From assembly GCF_003863965.1 (NCBI RefSeq), contig NZ_RRCN01000001.1:2304527-2368526 (forward strand): 64,000 bases of DNA, written 5' to 3'. Positions 11,694 through 20,734 of the stretch are shown in pieces. The DNA comes from Paenibacillus oralis (GTDB lineage: Bacteria; Bacillota; Bacilli; Paenibacillales; Paenibacillaceae). A program made the position numbers and the translations under genes. The notes under the pieces are model-generated. The model was given only the letters and a program-made list of their open reading frames with translations, ran no database searches and was not told the DNA's origin. Each line of letters begins with the position of its first letter. The first letter of the stretch is position 1.

Positions 11694-11940
11694 AGTAGAG
11701 GGCGATGCGCAGGTAAAGAGGGGAGGAGAAGAGGACCTGGAGGGGGCTAAGGGACACCAGAGCCGTTATTTGAGGAAAAATGGAGGTTTGCAAAATGTAA
11801 CGGACACAGACGACCTTATTTACCTCAAATCGGCCTGGATGAACGGGTTTAGAGCGAAATTAGGGTCGCCTGTGTCCGTTAGGCTGGGAAATACCCGGGA
11901 AATGGGCGGATAAGGTCGCTGGTGTCCGTTAGAGTAGGGT
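11694..11940. repeat. Palindrome quartet, family A, copy 1
   Basis: Four units of about 24 bp built on TAACGGACAC...CGACCTTA lie at 11748-11771, 11798-11821, 11857-11881 and 11908-11931. Units 1 and 2 read forward, 3 and 4 reverse. Unit 1 matches inverted unit 4 (both ACACCAG) and unit 2 matches inverted unit 3 (both ACACAG). Centres are 50, 60 and 50 bp apart. A second copy is at 19222-19460. The gap from 11686 to 12405 holds no gene I can support. Confidence 0.85.
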
Positions 11941-12061
11941 CCAAAGTTTAGGAAGAGCCTCCAATCGCTCCATAGTAGAAGTCAGAGCCATTAAAGAACA
12001 CGGTCATGCGTTTTTCTTGAACTTCTCCGATTCTGCTCTGTCTGGGGGGTGCGCCGTTGAA

Positions 12062-12244
12062 TAGTTGTAAAAGATACAGTTACTCATCGGAAAACGGGGT
12101 GAGACGCTTTTTAAATGTAAATCATGCAATTAAATCTGCCCTATTCATAGGGCTGGTGCAAATGCTGGGGTGTAGTTGCATGAAATGCAATTAAACGTGT
12201 TAACCCGCTGTTTTGTTGAAATCTAGTTGTACGTTTTGCAACTA
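12062..12244. repeat. Palindrome quartet, family B, copy 1
   Basis: Four 21-bp near-palindromes of the form TARTTGYA...TRCAAYTA lie at 12062-12082, 12112-12132, 12173-12193 and 12224-12244, with centres 50, 61 and 51 bp apart. An inverted copy is at 51252-51436. The block is unrelated in sequence to family A beside it. Confidence 0.85.
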
Positions 12245-12405
12245 TTCATTCGTCAGTACCCATTTCCGCCATGTCTACGATTTTAATAAACTTAAACAAC
12301 TCTTTTAATCCAGCGCAAACAGTCCCTACCTATACTCTAATTGGGTTGAAACCAACAGAAATACATATTAAACCCACAATAATCCACAGGGAGTGCGAAG
12401 AAAAC

Positions 12406-13563
12406 ATGAAATCATGGTTAAAGAAGCGACTGGCGTTTGGCCTTGTTCTGTCCTTGTTTGTTTTGATGCTTGCAGCTTGTGGAGCCGGCGGCGGTAAAGA
12501 GGGAAGCTCAAACACAAGCGGAAATGCCGCCGCCAATGCAGGTGCCAATGCTGGCGCCGGAGCTCCGGCCGAGGAAATCTCATTGGCTGATCTGGAGAAG
12601 AAGGCGAAGGAAGAAGGCTCCGTCGTCAGCGTCGGTATGCCGGATTCATGGGCGAACTGGAAAGACACGTGGGCGGACCTGCTAACCAAGTATTCACTGC
12701 AGCATACGGACACGGACATGTCGAGCGCCGATGAAATCAACAAATTCGAGGCCGAGAAGGACAAGCCGACCGCGGATATCGGTGACGTGGGCATCGCCTT
12801 TGGGCCGGTAGCAGTGGATAAAGGGGTAACTCAACCCTACAAAACCTCGTATTGGGATGAGATTCCGGATTGGGCCAAGGATAAGGACGGGCACTGGGTC
12901 GTAGGCTATACGGGATCGATCGCGATCTTCACCAACACGGATTTGGTGAAGCAGGCGCCGCAAAGCTGGGAAGATCTGAAGAACGGCGACTATAAAATCA
13001 TCGTTGGCGACGTCACGAAAGCGGCGCAAGCGCAAATGGCCGTGTTGGCGGCCGCAATGGCTTACGGCGGCGATGAAACGAACATCGAGCCGGGGATCGC
13101 TTATTTTGAAGATCTGGCCAAAAAGGGACGCCTGTCCAATGCCGAGGCTTCGCTGGCCAACATCGAGAAGGGCGAAGTGCAAGTGACCCTGTTCTGGGAC
13201 TTCAACGCGCTGAACTATAGAGATCAACTGGGCGGCGTGGATAAGTTCAACGTCGCCATTCCCAAGGAAGGCAGCGTCGTCAGCGGTTACGCCACGATCA
13301 TCAACAAATACGCGCCGCATCCGAATGCCGCCAAACTGGCACGCGAGTATATTTTGAGCGATGAAGGTCAAATCAACCTGGCAAAAGGGTACGCCAGACC
13401 GATCCGCGAAAGCGTTCAGCTGCCCGAGGATGTGGCGGCCAAGCTGCTGCCTGCCGAAGCCTATGCCAACGTTAAGCCGGTCAGCGATTACAAGGCTTGG
13501 GAAGAAACGGCGAAGCAGCTTCCTCAGCTGTGGCAGGAGCGCGTGCTTGTGCACATGAACTAA
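12406..13563 (+). CDS. Substrate-binding lipoprotein, Fe3+/spermidine/phosphonate ABC type
   Basis: A 385-aa lipoprotein with signal peptide and lipobox LMLAAC (Cys25), an Ala/Gly/Asn-rich linker, then a type II periplasmic-binding fold (GYTGSIAIFTN, PQSWEDLKNGDYK, ANIEKGEVQVTLFWDFNA). It resembles binding proteins for 2-aminoethylphosphonate, spermidine or ferric iron. The ATG at 12406 begins the signal peptide; upstream in-frame codons are not signal-like. The frame upstream is AT-rich and non-coding in character. It heads a seven-gene operon ending in two phosphohydrolases, which argues for an organophosphate or phosphonate ligand. A hairpin follows the stop. Confidence 0.82.
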   Translation: MKSWLKKRLAFGLVLSLFVLMLAACGAGGGKEGSSNTSGNAAANAGANAGAGAPAEEISLADLEKKAKEEGSVVSVGMPDSWANWKDTWADLLTKYSLQHTDTDMSSADEINKFEAEKDKPTADIGDVGIAFGPVAVDKGVTQPYKTSYWDEIPDWAKDKDGHWVVGYTGSIAIFTNTDLVKQAPQSWEDLKNGDYKIIVGDVTKAAQAQMAVLAAAMAYGGDETNIEPGIAYFEDLAKKGRLSNAEASLANIEKGEVQVTLFWDFNALNYRDQLGGVDKFNVAIPKEGSVVSGYATIINKYAPHPNAAKLAREYILSDEGQINLAKGYARPIRESVQLPEDVAAKLLPAEAYANVKPVSDYKAWEETAKQLPQLWQERVLVHMN

Positions 13564-13591
13564 TCCGAGTTCAAACGATTGAAGTCCTAGG

Positions 13592-13624
13592 TGGAGCGCC
13601 ATCGTCCTGTACGAATGGCGCCCC
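13592..13624 (+). other. Intercistronic hairpin after the binding-protein gene
   Basis: GGAGCGCCAT pairs with ATGGCGCCCC around a 12-nt loop, with no T run. It lies between the lipoprotein and permease genes, as often seen where the binding protein must be made in excess. It may stabilise the upstream mRNA or weakly attenuate. Confidence 0.55.
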
Positions 13625-13674
13625 TTATAGAATTTGTATGTTTGTGGGGTTATTCAAGTAGGGGAGGGAGAGGC

Positions 13675-14595
13675 GTGAAGCGTAAAAATCGCTGGTTTTT
13701 GCTCGGACTGGTTCCTTTTGCCGTGATGATCGCCCTGTTCCAACTGGTCCCCATCCTGTCGATGCTGACGGGAAGCATTAGCCAAGGGGACGGCTCAGGT
13801 ATTACGTTCGATTATTATGCCAGAATTCTGCAAAGCGATTATTATCTCAAAGCGATCAAGAACAGTCTGCTGATTTCGGTGTTTTCCAGCGTGATCGGGG
13901 TTGCCGTGGGGCTGATTTGCGCTTATTCCGTGACGCGATTCGCGCCCAAGATGCGGGATCGTTTGATCATGTTATCCAATATGACCTCGAATTTTGCCGG
14001 CGTTCCGCTGGCCTTCGCTTATATTATTTTGCTGGGCAGCAACGGGGTATTTACCTTGCTCTTTAAGCAGTGGGGCTGGAGCGTGTTCGACGGTTTTAAT
14101 TTATACAGCTGGTCGGGACTTGTGCTGGTTTATGTTTATTTTCAGGTTCCCCTTGCTTTATTGCTGCTGTACCCTTCCTTTTACGGGATTCGCGAGCAGT
14201 GGAAGGAGGCGGCGGCGCTCCTCGGCGCCAGTACGTGGCAGTTTTGGCGGACGATCGGCATCCCGGTGCTTATGCCGGCTGTATTCGGGACGCTGGGGAT
14301 TTTGTTCGCCAACAGCATGGGGGCGTACGCGACGGCTTATGCCCTGGTCGGAAGCAATTTCAATTTGCTCGCCGTGCGGATCGGCAACCTGGTCTCGGGC
14401 GACGTAGTGAACGAACCGCAGCTGGGTAATGCGCTCGCGGTGATTATGGCGTTATCGACTCTGCTGGCGGTCTTTTTGAATCATAAGATGACCCAGCGCT
14501 CAAACCGGTTTCAATCCGGCTTCGTTACGCCAAAAGCCCGCAGCTCGCGGAAATGGCCCAAGCTGAAATCCTCGGCCTTGAAGGAGGAATTGTGA
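13675..14595 (+). CDS. ABC transporter permease 1 (spermidine/Fe3+/phosphonate type)
   Basis: A 306-aa permease with about six helices and the EAA loop near residue 190 (EAAALLGASTWQFWRTIGIPVL). The start is GTG at 13675 behind AGGGGAGGGAGAGGC; the upstream ATG lies in the hairpin region and has no ribosome site. The tail after the last helix is long and basic. It forms a heterodimer with the next permease, to which it is joined by a one-base overlap (TGATG), so the two are translated together. Confidence 0.85.
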   Translation: MKRKNRWFLLGLVPFAVMIALFQLVPILSMLTGSISQGDGSGITFDYYARILQSDYYLKAIKNSLLISVFSSVIGVAVGLICAYSVTRFAPKMRDRLIMLSNMTSNFAGVPLAFAYIILLGSNGVFTLLFKQWGWSVFDGFNLYSWSGLVLVYVYFQVPLALLLLYPSFYGIREQWKEAAALLGASTWQFWRTIGIPVLMPAVFGTLGILFANSMGAYATAYALVGSNFNLLAVRIGNLVSGDVVNEPQLGNALAVIMALSTLLAVFLNHKMTQRSNRFQSGFVTPKARSSRKWPKLKSSALKEEL

Positions 14596-15404
14596 TGGAG
14601 TCGCCAAGCAGGAAAGCCGGCTGGGGACATCGTTCGCTTATGCTGTTGCTGATGGTCTATTTGCTCCTTCCTTTGCTGGCCACGCTGATTTATGCGTTCG
14701 CCAAGGAATGGCAGGCCACTATCCTGCCGGAGAGCTGGACGCTGGAATGGTTCGGCGAGATGTTTCAGGATACACGATTTCTGGATGCGCTGTGGAAATC
14801 TTTCTATTTATGCCTGATCAGCGTGGCGCTCTGCCTTGCGGTTATGCTGCCGGCCGTGTTTATCATCACCGTATATTTGCCGCGGCTGGAAAGCTTCATG
14901 AAAGGGATCGTCGTACTCCCTTATGCCGTGCCCGGCGTCGTCGCCGCCGTAGGACTGATTCGCGCCTACTCTTCCGGACCGCTTAACATTTCAGGCACCG
15001 CCTATATTCTGATCGGCGCGTATTTCATCGTCATTTTGCCGTATATGTATCAAGGCATCCGCAACAGCCTGCTGACCGTTTCGGCGGTGGAGCTGCTGAA
15101 TGCCGCGGAGATGCTGGGCGCCAGCCGGATCAAGGCTTTTGTCGGCGTAATTTTGCCGAATATCTGGCCCGGGGTGATGACCTCGACTTTATTGTCCTTC
15201 TCTGTCCTGTTTGGCGAATTCGTCGTAACGAACATGCTGGTGGGGGGACATATTCAGACCATTCAGGTGTATCTGGCCCGCAGGATGAATGAAAGCGGGC
15301 ATTTGGCCAGCGCGATCGCGATTTCCTACTTTCTGTTTATTCTGGCGCTGTCCATGGTTCTGATGAAGCTCGGCAACAAAGTGAACAGGGGGATCTCGGA
15401 ATGA
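14595..15404 (+). CDS. ABC transporter permease 2 (spermidine/Fe3+/phosphonate type)
   Basis: A 269-aa second permease. The ATG at 14595 overlaps the stop of the first and its ribosome site AAGGAGG lies inside that gene. It has about six helices; the EAA loop is NAAEMLGASRIKAFVGVILPNI near residue 180. It ends overlapping the ATPase start by four bases (ATGA). Separate permease genes plus one ATPase are typical of the PotABCD, PhnSTUV and FbpABC classes. Confidence 0.85.
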   Translation: MESPSRKAGWGHRSLMLLLMVYLLLPLLATLIYAFAKEWQATILPESWTLEWFGEMFQDTRFLDALWKSFYLCLISVALCLAVMLPAVFIITVYLPRLESFMKGIVVLPYAVPGVVAAVGLIRAYSSGPLNISGTAYILIGAYFIVILPYMYQGIRNSLLTVSAVELLNAAEMLGASRIKAFVGVILPNIWPGVMTSTLLSFSVLFGEFVVTNMLVGGHIQTIQVYLARRMNESGHLASAIAISYFLFILALSMVLMKLGNKVNRGISE

Positions 15405-16450
15405 AACCTTATTTGAAGCTGGCAGGCATCCGCAAGCAATTCGGAGATATGACGGTGCTGAACCAGGTGAATTTGGATATCCGCGAGGGGGAGCTTGTCA
15501 CCCTGCTGGGGCCTTCCGGCTGTGGAAAAAGCACGCTGCTGCGCTGCATTGCGGGTCTGACGGAGCTAAGTGACGGGCAGATTTGGCTAGACGATAAGGA
15601 TATTGTCAACTTGCCCCCGTGCAGCCGGGAGATCGGCATGGTGTTTCAATCTTATGCCCTGTTTCCCAACATGACGGTTAGTGAAAATATTGGATACGGG
15701 ATGAAAATGCGGGGAGCCTCCAAGGATGCCAGACGCCAAAGAGCCGAGGAATTGCTGGAGCTCATCGATATGACAGACAAACGGGATGCGTATCCCCAGC
15801 ATCTGTCGGGAGGGCAGCAGCAGCGCGTGGCGCTCGCCCGTTCCCTGGCCGTGCAGCCCAAGGTTCTGCTCTTGGATGAACCGCTGAGCGCACTCGACGC
15901 AAAAATCCGCAAAAACCTGCGCACCGAAATCCGCGAGATCCAGAAAAAATTCAACATAACCACGATCTTTGTGACCCATGATCAGGAAGAGGCCTTAACC
16001 CTATCCGATCGGGTATGTTTGATGAATAAAGGAAGCATCGTGCAGCAGGGTACGCCGGAGGAACTGTATTCTACGCCGAAAACGGAGTTTGTCGCCCGGT
16101 TCATGGGCAGCTACAATGTGCTGTCCCGCGCCGAGGCACTGCGGCTGTTCGGGACCGTCGAGAGTGAGGCGGAGAGCTTCGCTATCCGGCCGGAATCGCT
16201 GGTCCTGGCAAGCAAGGATCGGGGGGACGTGGACGAACAAGCAGATGCGGGCAAACAGGTCGTGGAGGGGACCGTTCATTCGGCGTCTATTTTGGGCAAC
16301 GTGATCCGTTATGCCATCGATGCCGCAGGCATCAGGCTGACGGTCGACGCGCTGAATGACGGCCGTTCTCCGCGGCTCGGCGACAATAGCCCGGTAAACC
16401 TGGCTTTGGACCATTCGCAGCTGCTGCAGCTTGAGAAGGAAGGGGCTTAA
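15401..16450 (+). CDS. ABC transporter ATP-binding protein (PotA/FbpC/PhnT-like)
   Basis: This 349-aa ATPase powers the importer. Walker A is GPSGCGKST near residue 38, the signature is LSGGQQQR near 135, Walker B is VLLLDEPLSALD, followed by the switch histidine in VTHDQEEA. The C-terminal TOBE-like part (from about residue 240, with FAIRPESL) is usual for this class and may take part in regulation. It overlaps the preceding gene by four bases. It is followed after four bases by the DeoR-family gene. Confidence 0.9.
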   Translation: MKPYLKLAGIRKQFGDMTVLNQVNLDIREGELVTLLGPSGCGKSTLLRCIAGLTELSDGQIWLDDKDIVNLPPCSREIGMVFQSYALFPNMTVSENIGYGMKMRGASKDARRQRAEELLELIDMTDKRDAYPQHLSGGQQQRVALARSLAVQPKVLLLDEPLSALDAKIRKNLRTEIREIQKKFNITTIFVTHDQEEALTLSDRVCLMNKGSIVQQGTPEELYSTPKTEFVARFMGSYNVLSRAEALRLFGTVESEAESFAIRPESLVLASKDRGDVDEQADAGKQVVEGTVHSASILGNVIRYAIDAAGIRLTVDALNDGRSPRLGDNSPVNLALDHSQLLQLEKEGA

Positions 16451-16454
16451 GGAT

Positions 16455-17240
16455 TTGTCGATTTCATCCGAGGAACGCAAACGCGTGATCATGGAGCAAT
16501 TGAAGCAAGAGGGTCAGGTGAAGGTGCCGGAATTATCGCAGTTGTTTACCGTTTCGGAGGAAACCGTTCGCCGTGATCTGATTTTATTGGAAAAAGAAGG
16601 TCTGGCCAAAAGAGTCTACGGCGGCGCGTTGCTCCCCAAACTGACGAGCTTCGAGCCCCCTTATCTGCAGCGCCAGAAGGTGAAGGCGGAGGAAAAAGAA
16701 CGGATCGGCCGCGCAGCCGCCGAGTTGATCGAATCCGGCGACACGATCGCGATCGACATCGGCACGACGACGCTGGAGCTGGCCAAAGCCATTGCCGGGC
16801 GGGAACGGTTGACGATTCTGACGAACTCGCTGGCCGTGGCCTATCATTTAATGGAGTCGCTCACTAGCGGGAGGTTTTCCGGAAAAATTTTCGTAATCGG
16901 CGGGGAATTGAATCCGGAGCAGCAGTCGATGTCGGGAACGATCGGCGAAAGCGTCATGTCGCAATTCCGGGTCGACAAGGCTTTTATCTCTATCGGGGGG
17001 ATTTCCTTGGAACGGGGCATCAGTGATTACGATATCAACGAAACGGGGATGTCACGGCGAATGATCGAGGCGGCTTACCGGACGATTGTATTGGCCGATG
17101 AATCCAAGCTGGATAAAGAAGCTTTTGTGGAGATTGCCCCGCTGGACAAAGTTCACGCGATCGTTAGCGACGCGGCTGTGCCGAAGGAATGGGTGCAGAC
17201 GCTCCGGAGCAATCATATCCAGTGGATCGAAGCAAAATGA
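16455..17240 (+). CDS. DeoR-family transcriptional regulator
   Basis: A 261-aa regulator with an N-terminal winged helix (ERKRVIMEQLKQEGQVKVPELS... VSEETVRRDL) and the DeoR sensor domain with DIGTTTLELAKAI and LTNSLAVAYHL, which usually bind phosphorylated sugars. The likely start is TTG at 16455, nine bases after GAAGGGG. A longer frame reaches back into the ATPase gene and is not preferred. Its place inside the operon suggests it represses the operon and responds to a phosphorylated breakdown product made by the two hydrolases downstream. That role is inference. Confidence 0.85.
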   Translation: MSISSEERKRVIMEQLKQEGQVKVPELSQLFTVSEETVRRDLILLEKEGLAKRVYGGALLPKLTSFEPPYLQRQKVKAEEKERIGRAAAELIESGDTIAIDIGTTTLELAKAIAGRERLTILTNSLAVAYHLMESLTSGRFSGKIFVIGGELNPEQQSMSGTIGESVMSQFRVDKAFISIGGISLERGISDYDINETGMSRRMIEAAYRTIVLADESKLDKEAFVEIAPLDKVHAIVSDAAVPKEWVQTLRSNHIQWIEAK

Positions 17241-17254
17241 AGGGGGAGAACAGA

Positions 17255-18076
17255 ATGAACGGCACGGAAGCTAAGCTCGTTGTCGTTGTTTTGGACGGAT
17301 TAAGATATGATGCCGCCCGCAAGTATTTGGGGTACATAGAGCATTTGGTGGAGCAGGGGGAGGCCGCCTGTTATCAGGTTCAATCGCAGCTGCCCAGCCT
17401 GTCGCGCCCGCTCTATGAAGTGTTGCTGACCGGCACGACAGCCGCGAAAAACGGCATCACGGCCAATCATATCGCCCGGCTAAGCCATGAGCGGAGCGTG
17501 TTTCAGCTCGCTGTGGGGGCGGGCTTAAGGACGGCTGCTGCTGCGTATCATTGGGTTAGCGAGTTGTATAACAGCGCTCCGTTCAATCCTGTTACGGACC
17601 GTCATCAGCATGATGAGAGCAAACCGGTCCAACACGGTATTTTTTATTACGAGGATCACTATCCGGACAGCCATCTGTTTAGCGATGCCGAGCATTTGCG
17701 TTTGGCGCATGATCCGCATTTTTTATATATCCACTCGATGAACATCGACGATATGGGCCACAAGCACGGCGGGGAAAGCAAGCAATATGAAGGCGCCGTG
17801 CGTGCGGTTGACGGGATGCTGGCCACGTTGGTTCCGCTATGGAAATCGCAGGGATATCAGGTCATCGTCACATCGGACCATGGGATGAATGCGATGGGAC
17901 AGCATGGGGGAACGGAGCCGGAGGAACGGAATGTCCCGCTTTATGTTTTTGGCGAGCTGCCGATCCCTGCTTCCATGCTTGATGACGCGCGGGGGTTATC
18001 GCAGCTGCTACTGGCCCCGTTAATGTGCCATTATTTAGGGATTAAGCCTTCCGAGGCCATGGTGAAATGGGATTAG
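17255..18076 (+). CDS. Alkaline-phosphatase-superfamily phosphodiesterase/pyrophosphatase-like hydrolase
   Basis: A 273-aa soluble hydrolase of the type I phosphodiesterase / nucleotide pyrophosphatase / phosphonoacetate hydrolase group. Visible metal ligands are Asp in VVLDGLRYD (near residue 14), the candidate nucleophile in PSLSRPLYE (about residue 50), DDMGHKHGG (about 166-174), and TSDHGMN with QHGG at 208-221. There is no signal peptide, so it acts in the cytoplasm on an imported substrate. The ATG at 17255 follows AAGGGGGAGAACAGA. Next to a PHP phosphoesterase it suggests two-step removal of phosphate groups. The substrate is unknown. Confidence 0.78.
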   Translation: MNGTEAKLVVVVLDGLRYDAARKYLGYIEHLVEQGEAACYQVQSQLPSLSRPLYEVLLTGTTAAKNGITANHIARLSHERSVFQLAVGAGLRTAAAAYHWVSELYNSAPFNPVTDRHQHDESKPVQHGIFYYEDHYPDSHLFSDAEHLRLAHDPHFLYIHSMNIDDMGHKHGGESKQYEGAVRAVDGMLATLVPLWKSQGYQVIVTSDHGMNAMGQHGGTEPEERNVPLYVFGELPIPASMLDDARGLSQLLLAPLMCHYLGIKPSEAMVKWD

Positions 18077-18094
18077 ACAAGGGGGATATGGCGG

Positions 18095-19114
18095 ATGAAG
18101 GTTGATTTGCATTTTCATTTGGAGGAAGGCCCGTATTCGTTACGCTGGTTATCGCGCACTTTGCAAGGGTTGTCTTCGACGGAACCGAAGCCGGATCGGG
18201 CGCTGGGCCATCATGCGCTTCCGTATGCGGAGGAAATGGCGCAGCTGTTGTCTCGCAGAATGCGGCAGGGATGCTACAGTGAGGAATGGCTGGACCGCTA
18301 TTTAACCACGGGGCGTGAGCGGGGCATTCAAGAGTTTGGAGTCGTGGATCATTTATACCGTTTTCGGGAATGCCGGCCCTACTATGAAAAACACATGCTG
18401 CTGGATGACAGCCCTGTCGGAAAGCTGCAGCGTACGTGGCTTGATCAGGTTTGCGTCGCGTCGCTTGCGGACTTCGTGGACTTTGTCACGGAAGCGAAGA
18501 AAACAAGGCCGGATCTGGCGCTTGGCATTGAGGCGGATTTCTTCCCCGGCGGCGAAGCGGAGCTTGGCGCGTTGCTGGCGAACTATGATTGGGACTACGT
18601 CATCGGATCCGTGCATTTCCTGGAAGGCTGGGGCTTTGACAATCCCGAGGCAAAGGCTGGATTTGACGGGAGAGAACCCGTGCAAACCTACGCGGCCTAT
18701 TATGAATTGTTAAAACAAGCCTGTGAGTCGGGTTTATTCCATATTATCGCCCACCCGGACAACCTGAAGGTCTTCGGCTTCCGCCCGGCCAACGAGAAGG
18801 AACTGCTGCCGTATTACCGGCAAATTGCCGAGATCATGGTGCAGAGCGGGGTCATTACCGAAATTAATACCGGCCTGGCTTACCGGTATCCCATTGCGGA
18901 AAGCTGCCCCAGCCCCTTGTTTCTGTCCGTGTTGGCCGAATATCAGGTTCCGCTGACGTTATCCTCGGACGCCCACTTTCCGGACGACATTGGAACGTTA
19001 CTGGATAGCGCTTTGGCCGACGCGGTAGAGCTGGGGTATACCGAGCTGGCGGTGTTTAGAAAAGGGAAGCGGCGGATGATGCCGATTTTCGAGAAAGACG
19101 CAAGGATGGAGTAA
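18095..19114 (+). CDS. PHP-domain phosphoesterase (HisJ/histidinol-phosphatase-like)
   Basis: A 339-aa protein with the four PHP motifs: DLHFHLEEGPYS at the N-terminus, EADFFPGGEAEL and GSVHFLEGWGFDNPE in the middle, AHPDNLKVFGF, and SSDAHFPDDIGT near the C-terminus, giving a trinuclear metal site. PHP enzymes of this length hydrolyse phosphomonoesters; HisJ is one case, but there are no histidine genes here. The ATG at 18095 is preceded by AAGGGGGATATGGCGG. As the last gene of the transport operon it is more likely a catabolic phosphatase. A strong terminator follows. Confidence 0.8.
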   Translation: MKVDLHFHLEEGPYSLRWLSRTLQGLSSTEPKPDRALGHHALPYAEEMAQLLSRRMRQGCYSEEWLDRYLTTGRERGIQEFGVVDHLYRFRECRPYYEKHMLLDDSPVGKLQRTWLDQVCVASLADFVDFVTEAKKTRPDLALGIEADFFPGGEAELGALLANYDWDYVIGSVHFLEGWGFDNPEAKAGFDGREPVQTYAAYYELLKQACESGLFHIIAHPDNLKVFGFRPANEKELLPYYRQIAEIMVQSGVITEINTGLAYRYPIAESCPSPLFLSVLAEYQVPLTLSSDAHFPDDIGTLLDSALADAVELGYTELAVFRKGKRRMMPIFEKDARME

Positions 19115-19156
19115 TTGAGAGGGAGCAGTATTACGTTTTAAATGGTTTTATGATGT

Positions 19157-19189
19157 CCGGGAGGCTTTCGGCCTTCCGGGCTTTTTTTT
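19157..19189 (+). terminator. Terminator of the organophosphate-type operon
   Basis: CCGGGAGGC pairs with GCCTTCCGG (one G-T) around a TTTCG loop, then a run of eight T. Confidence 0.92.
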
Positions 19190-19221
19190 GAGATACTAAA
19201 ATTTATAAATTTTCCGGCGGG

Positions 19222-19460
19222 GTAGAGGATGATGTGCAGGTAGAAAGGGGGAGGAGACGAGGAACCTGGAGGCTAAGGGACACCAGAGGCGTTATCTGCG
19301 GAAAAACGGAGGTTTGTAAAATGTAACGGACACAGACGACCTTATTTACCTCAAATCGGCCTGGATGAACTGGTTTTGAGCCAAATAGAGTCGTGTGGGT
19401 CCGTTAGACTGGGAAATACCCGGGAAATGGGCGGATAAGATCGCTGGAGTCCGTTAGAGC
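19222..19460. repeat. Palindrome quartet, family A, copy 2
   Basis: This is a direct-orientation copy of 11694-11940, clearly alike over its whole length including the spacers. Units 1 and 2 are near-identical to copy 1; unit 3 is the most diverged. The two copies bracket the complete seven-gene transport and hydrolase operon. The gap 19190-19601 holds this block, a hairpin at 19482-19508 (GAGCCGAAG/CTTCGGCTC) and no gene. Confidence 0.85.
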
Positions 19461-19601
19461 GGCGTCTATAGATATTGGAAAGAGCCGAAGTACTCGGTGC
19501 TTCGGCTCATGAAAGAAGCGGAAAATGAACAAGTGTAACTGATTGGCCCAAGTAAACGTTTTTTTTGCTAGTAAATGAATTTCCGAAAGGTGTGATGGCG
19601 C

Positions 19602-20603
19602 ATGGAGTCCCAAGGGGAGAAAAAACTGCATGCTGAACTGGGTGAAACGGGGAGTGCAGGCAGGATCCTGCTTGGCGTATTCTATTTGATGTTTACGGTT
19701 TACACCGTGTTCATGCTCAAAATCATATTGTTCAAAACCATCCCTTTGTCGGCGATGCTTCGGGGCAATTTTTTACCATTTAGAAGCTTGAATGTGATTC
19801 CTTTTCGAACGATTATGGAATATTTCACGAGTGACGCCATTGAATTCGACAGGGTGCTCGCGAATATCGGCGGAAACATCGCCATTTTTATTCCGTTGGG
19901 GATGTTCGCGGCTTTTATGGCAGGGCGGAAACCTTTGCGGCTTCAGCTCCTCTGGCTGCTGGCTATCTCTTTTTCGTTGGAAGTCATTCAGTATATCCTG
20001 GCTTTGGGCAGCAGCGATATCGATGATATTTTGCTTAATGTGACAGGAGGGATCATCGGTATAGGTCTTGTTGTGCAACTGCGTAAGATGACACGCTCCG
20101 GAAACGCGCTGCTGAGGGCTATGGCAGGCGCTTATTTGCTTATGGGAATTTGCGGATTCGCGGCCGTCGCTTGGGTTGATCCGGGGTTATTGCCGTTTAC
20201 CGATTCGGAGGTTGAGTACGTTGATGAGAATGCGGAAATCCTGGCGGGATGGGATGAGGCTAAGGCAGATCTGTTCGGGAAACTGGCGGGCGTGGGAACG
20301 GAAGGGATCACGGTAAGCCCGAACTCTAAGGTTATGCTCACGGCTGCGCCGGCGGAAGCGGAAAAGGAAGAAGAAGTGGAAGTGGGGGATGCCCATATTC
20401 AAGTGGATGCCTCGACGAAAATTTTCATCAGACATATTCGCTCCGATGGAAATCAGGTCATTAACCGGTATGAAGAAGAGAAATGGCCGGAGTTGAAAGC
20501 GACTTTGGGGAAATCCGGGGATACCGATCCTGCGATCAAAGTATGGCTCTCAGACAAGGAGGAGGCGCGGGCAGAGGCGCTGCTTATTAATTTCATAGAA
20601 TAG
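19602..20603 (+). CDS. VanZ-family membrane protein
   Basis: A 333-aa protein. The VanZ-like part occupies about residues 20-170, with four to five helices and LNVIPFRTI..., NIGGNIAIFIPLGMF and SDIDDILLNVTGG motifs. The C-terminal 150 residues are unusual for the family: a further helix, then an acidic soluble domain with no motif I recognise, probably outside the membrane. VanZ relatives are linked to resistance to lipoglycopeptides, but most are of unknown role. It stands alone between two repeat blocks; the ATG at 19602 follows GAAAGGTGTGATGGCGC. Confidence 0.8.
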   Translation: MESQGEKKLHAELGETGSAGRILLGVFYLMFTVYTVFMLKIILFKTIPLSAMLRGNFLPFRSLNVIPFRTIMEYFTSDAIEFDRVLANIGGNIAIFIPLGMFAAFMAGRKPLRLQLLWLLAISFSLEVIQYILALGSSDIDDILLNVTGGIIGIGLVVQLRKMTRSGNALLRAMAGAYLLMGICGFAAVAWVDPGLLPFTDSEVEYVDENAEILAGWDEAKADLFGKLAGVGTEGITVSPNSKVMLTAAPAEAEKEEEVEVGDAHIQVDASTKIFIRHIRSDGNQVINRYEEEKWPELKATLGKSGDTDPAIKVWLSDKEEARAEALLINFIE

Positions 20604-20734
20604 TACCAAGCGTGGGGCCAAGAGAGAATAGGTGCTAAACGAATTGCATAAAACGAGCTCTCATGGGCTGATTAGATCGATCCTTTGCATATTCCTCTCA
20701 GTTTTGTATGAAAAAACGCCAGCGAGACTGAATC

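Noticed and set aside
11694-12244. CRISPR array
   Set aside because: Units are near-palindromes in both orientations, only four per block, with spacers conserved between copies; no cas genes are present.
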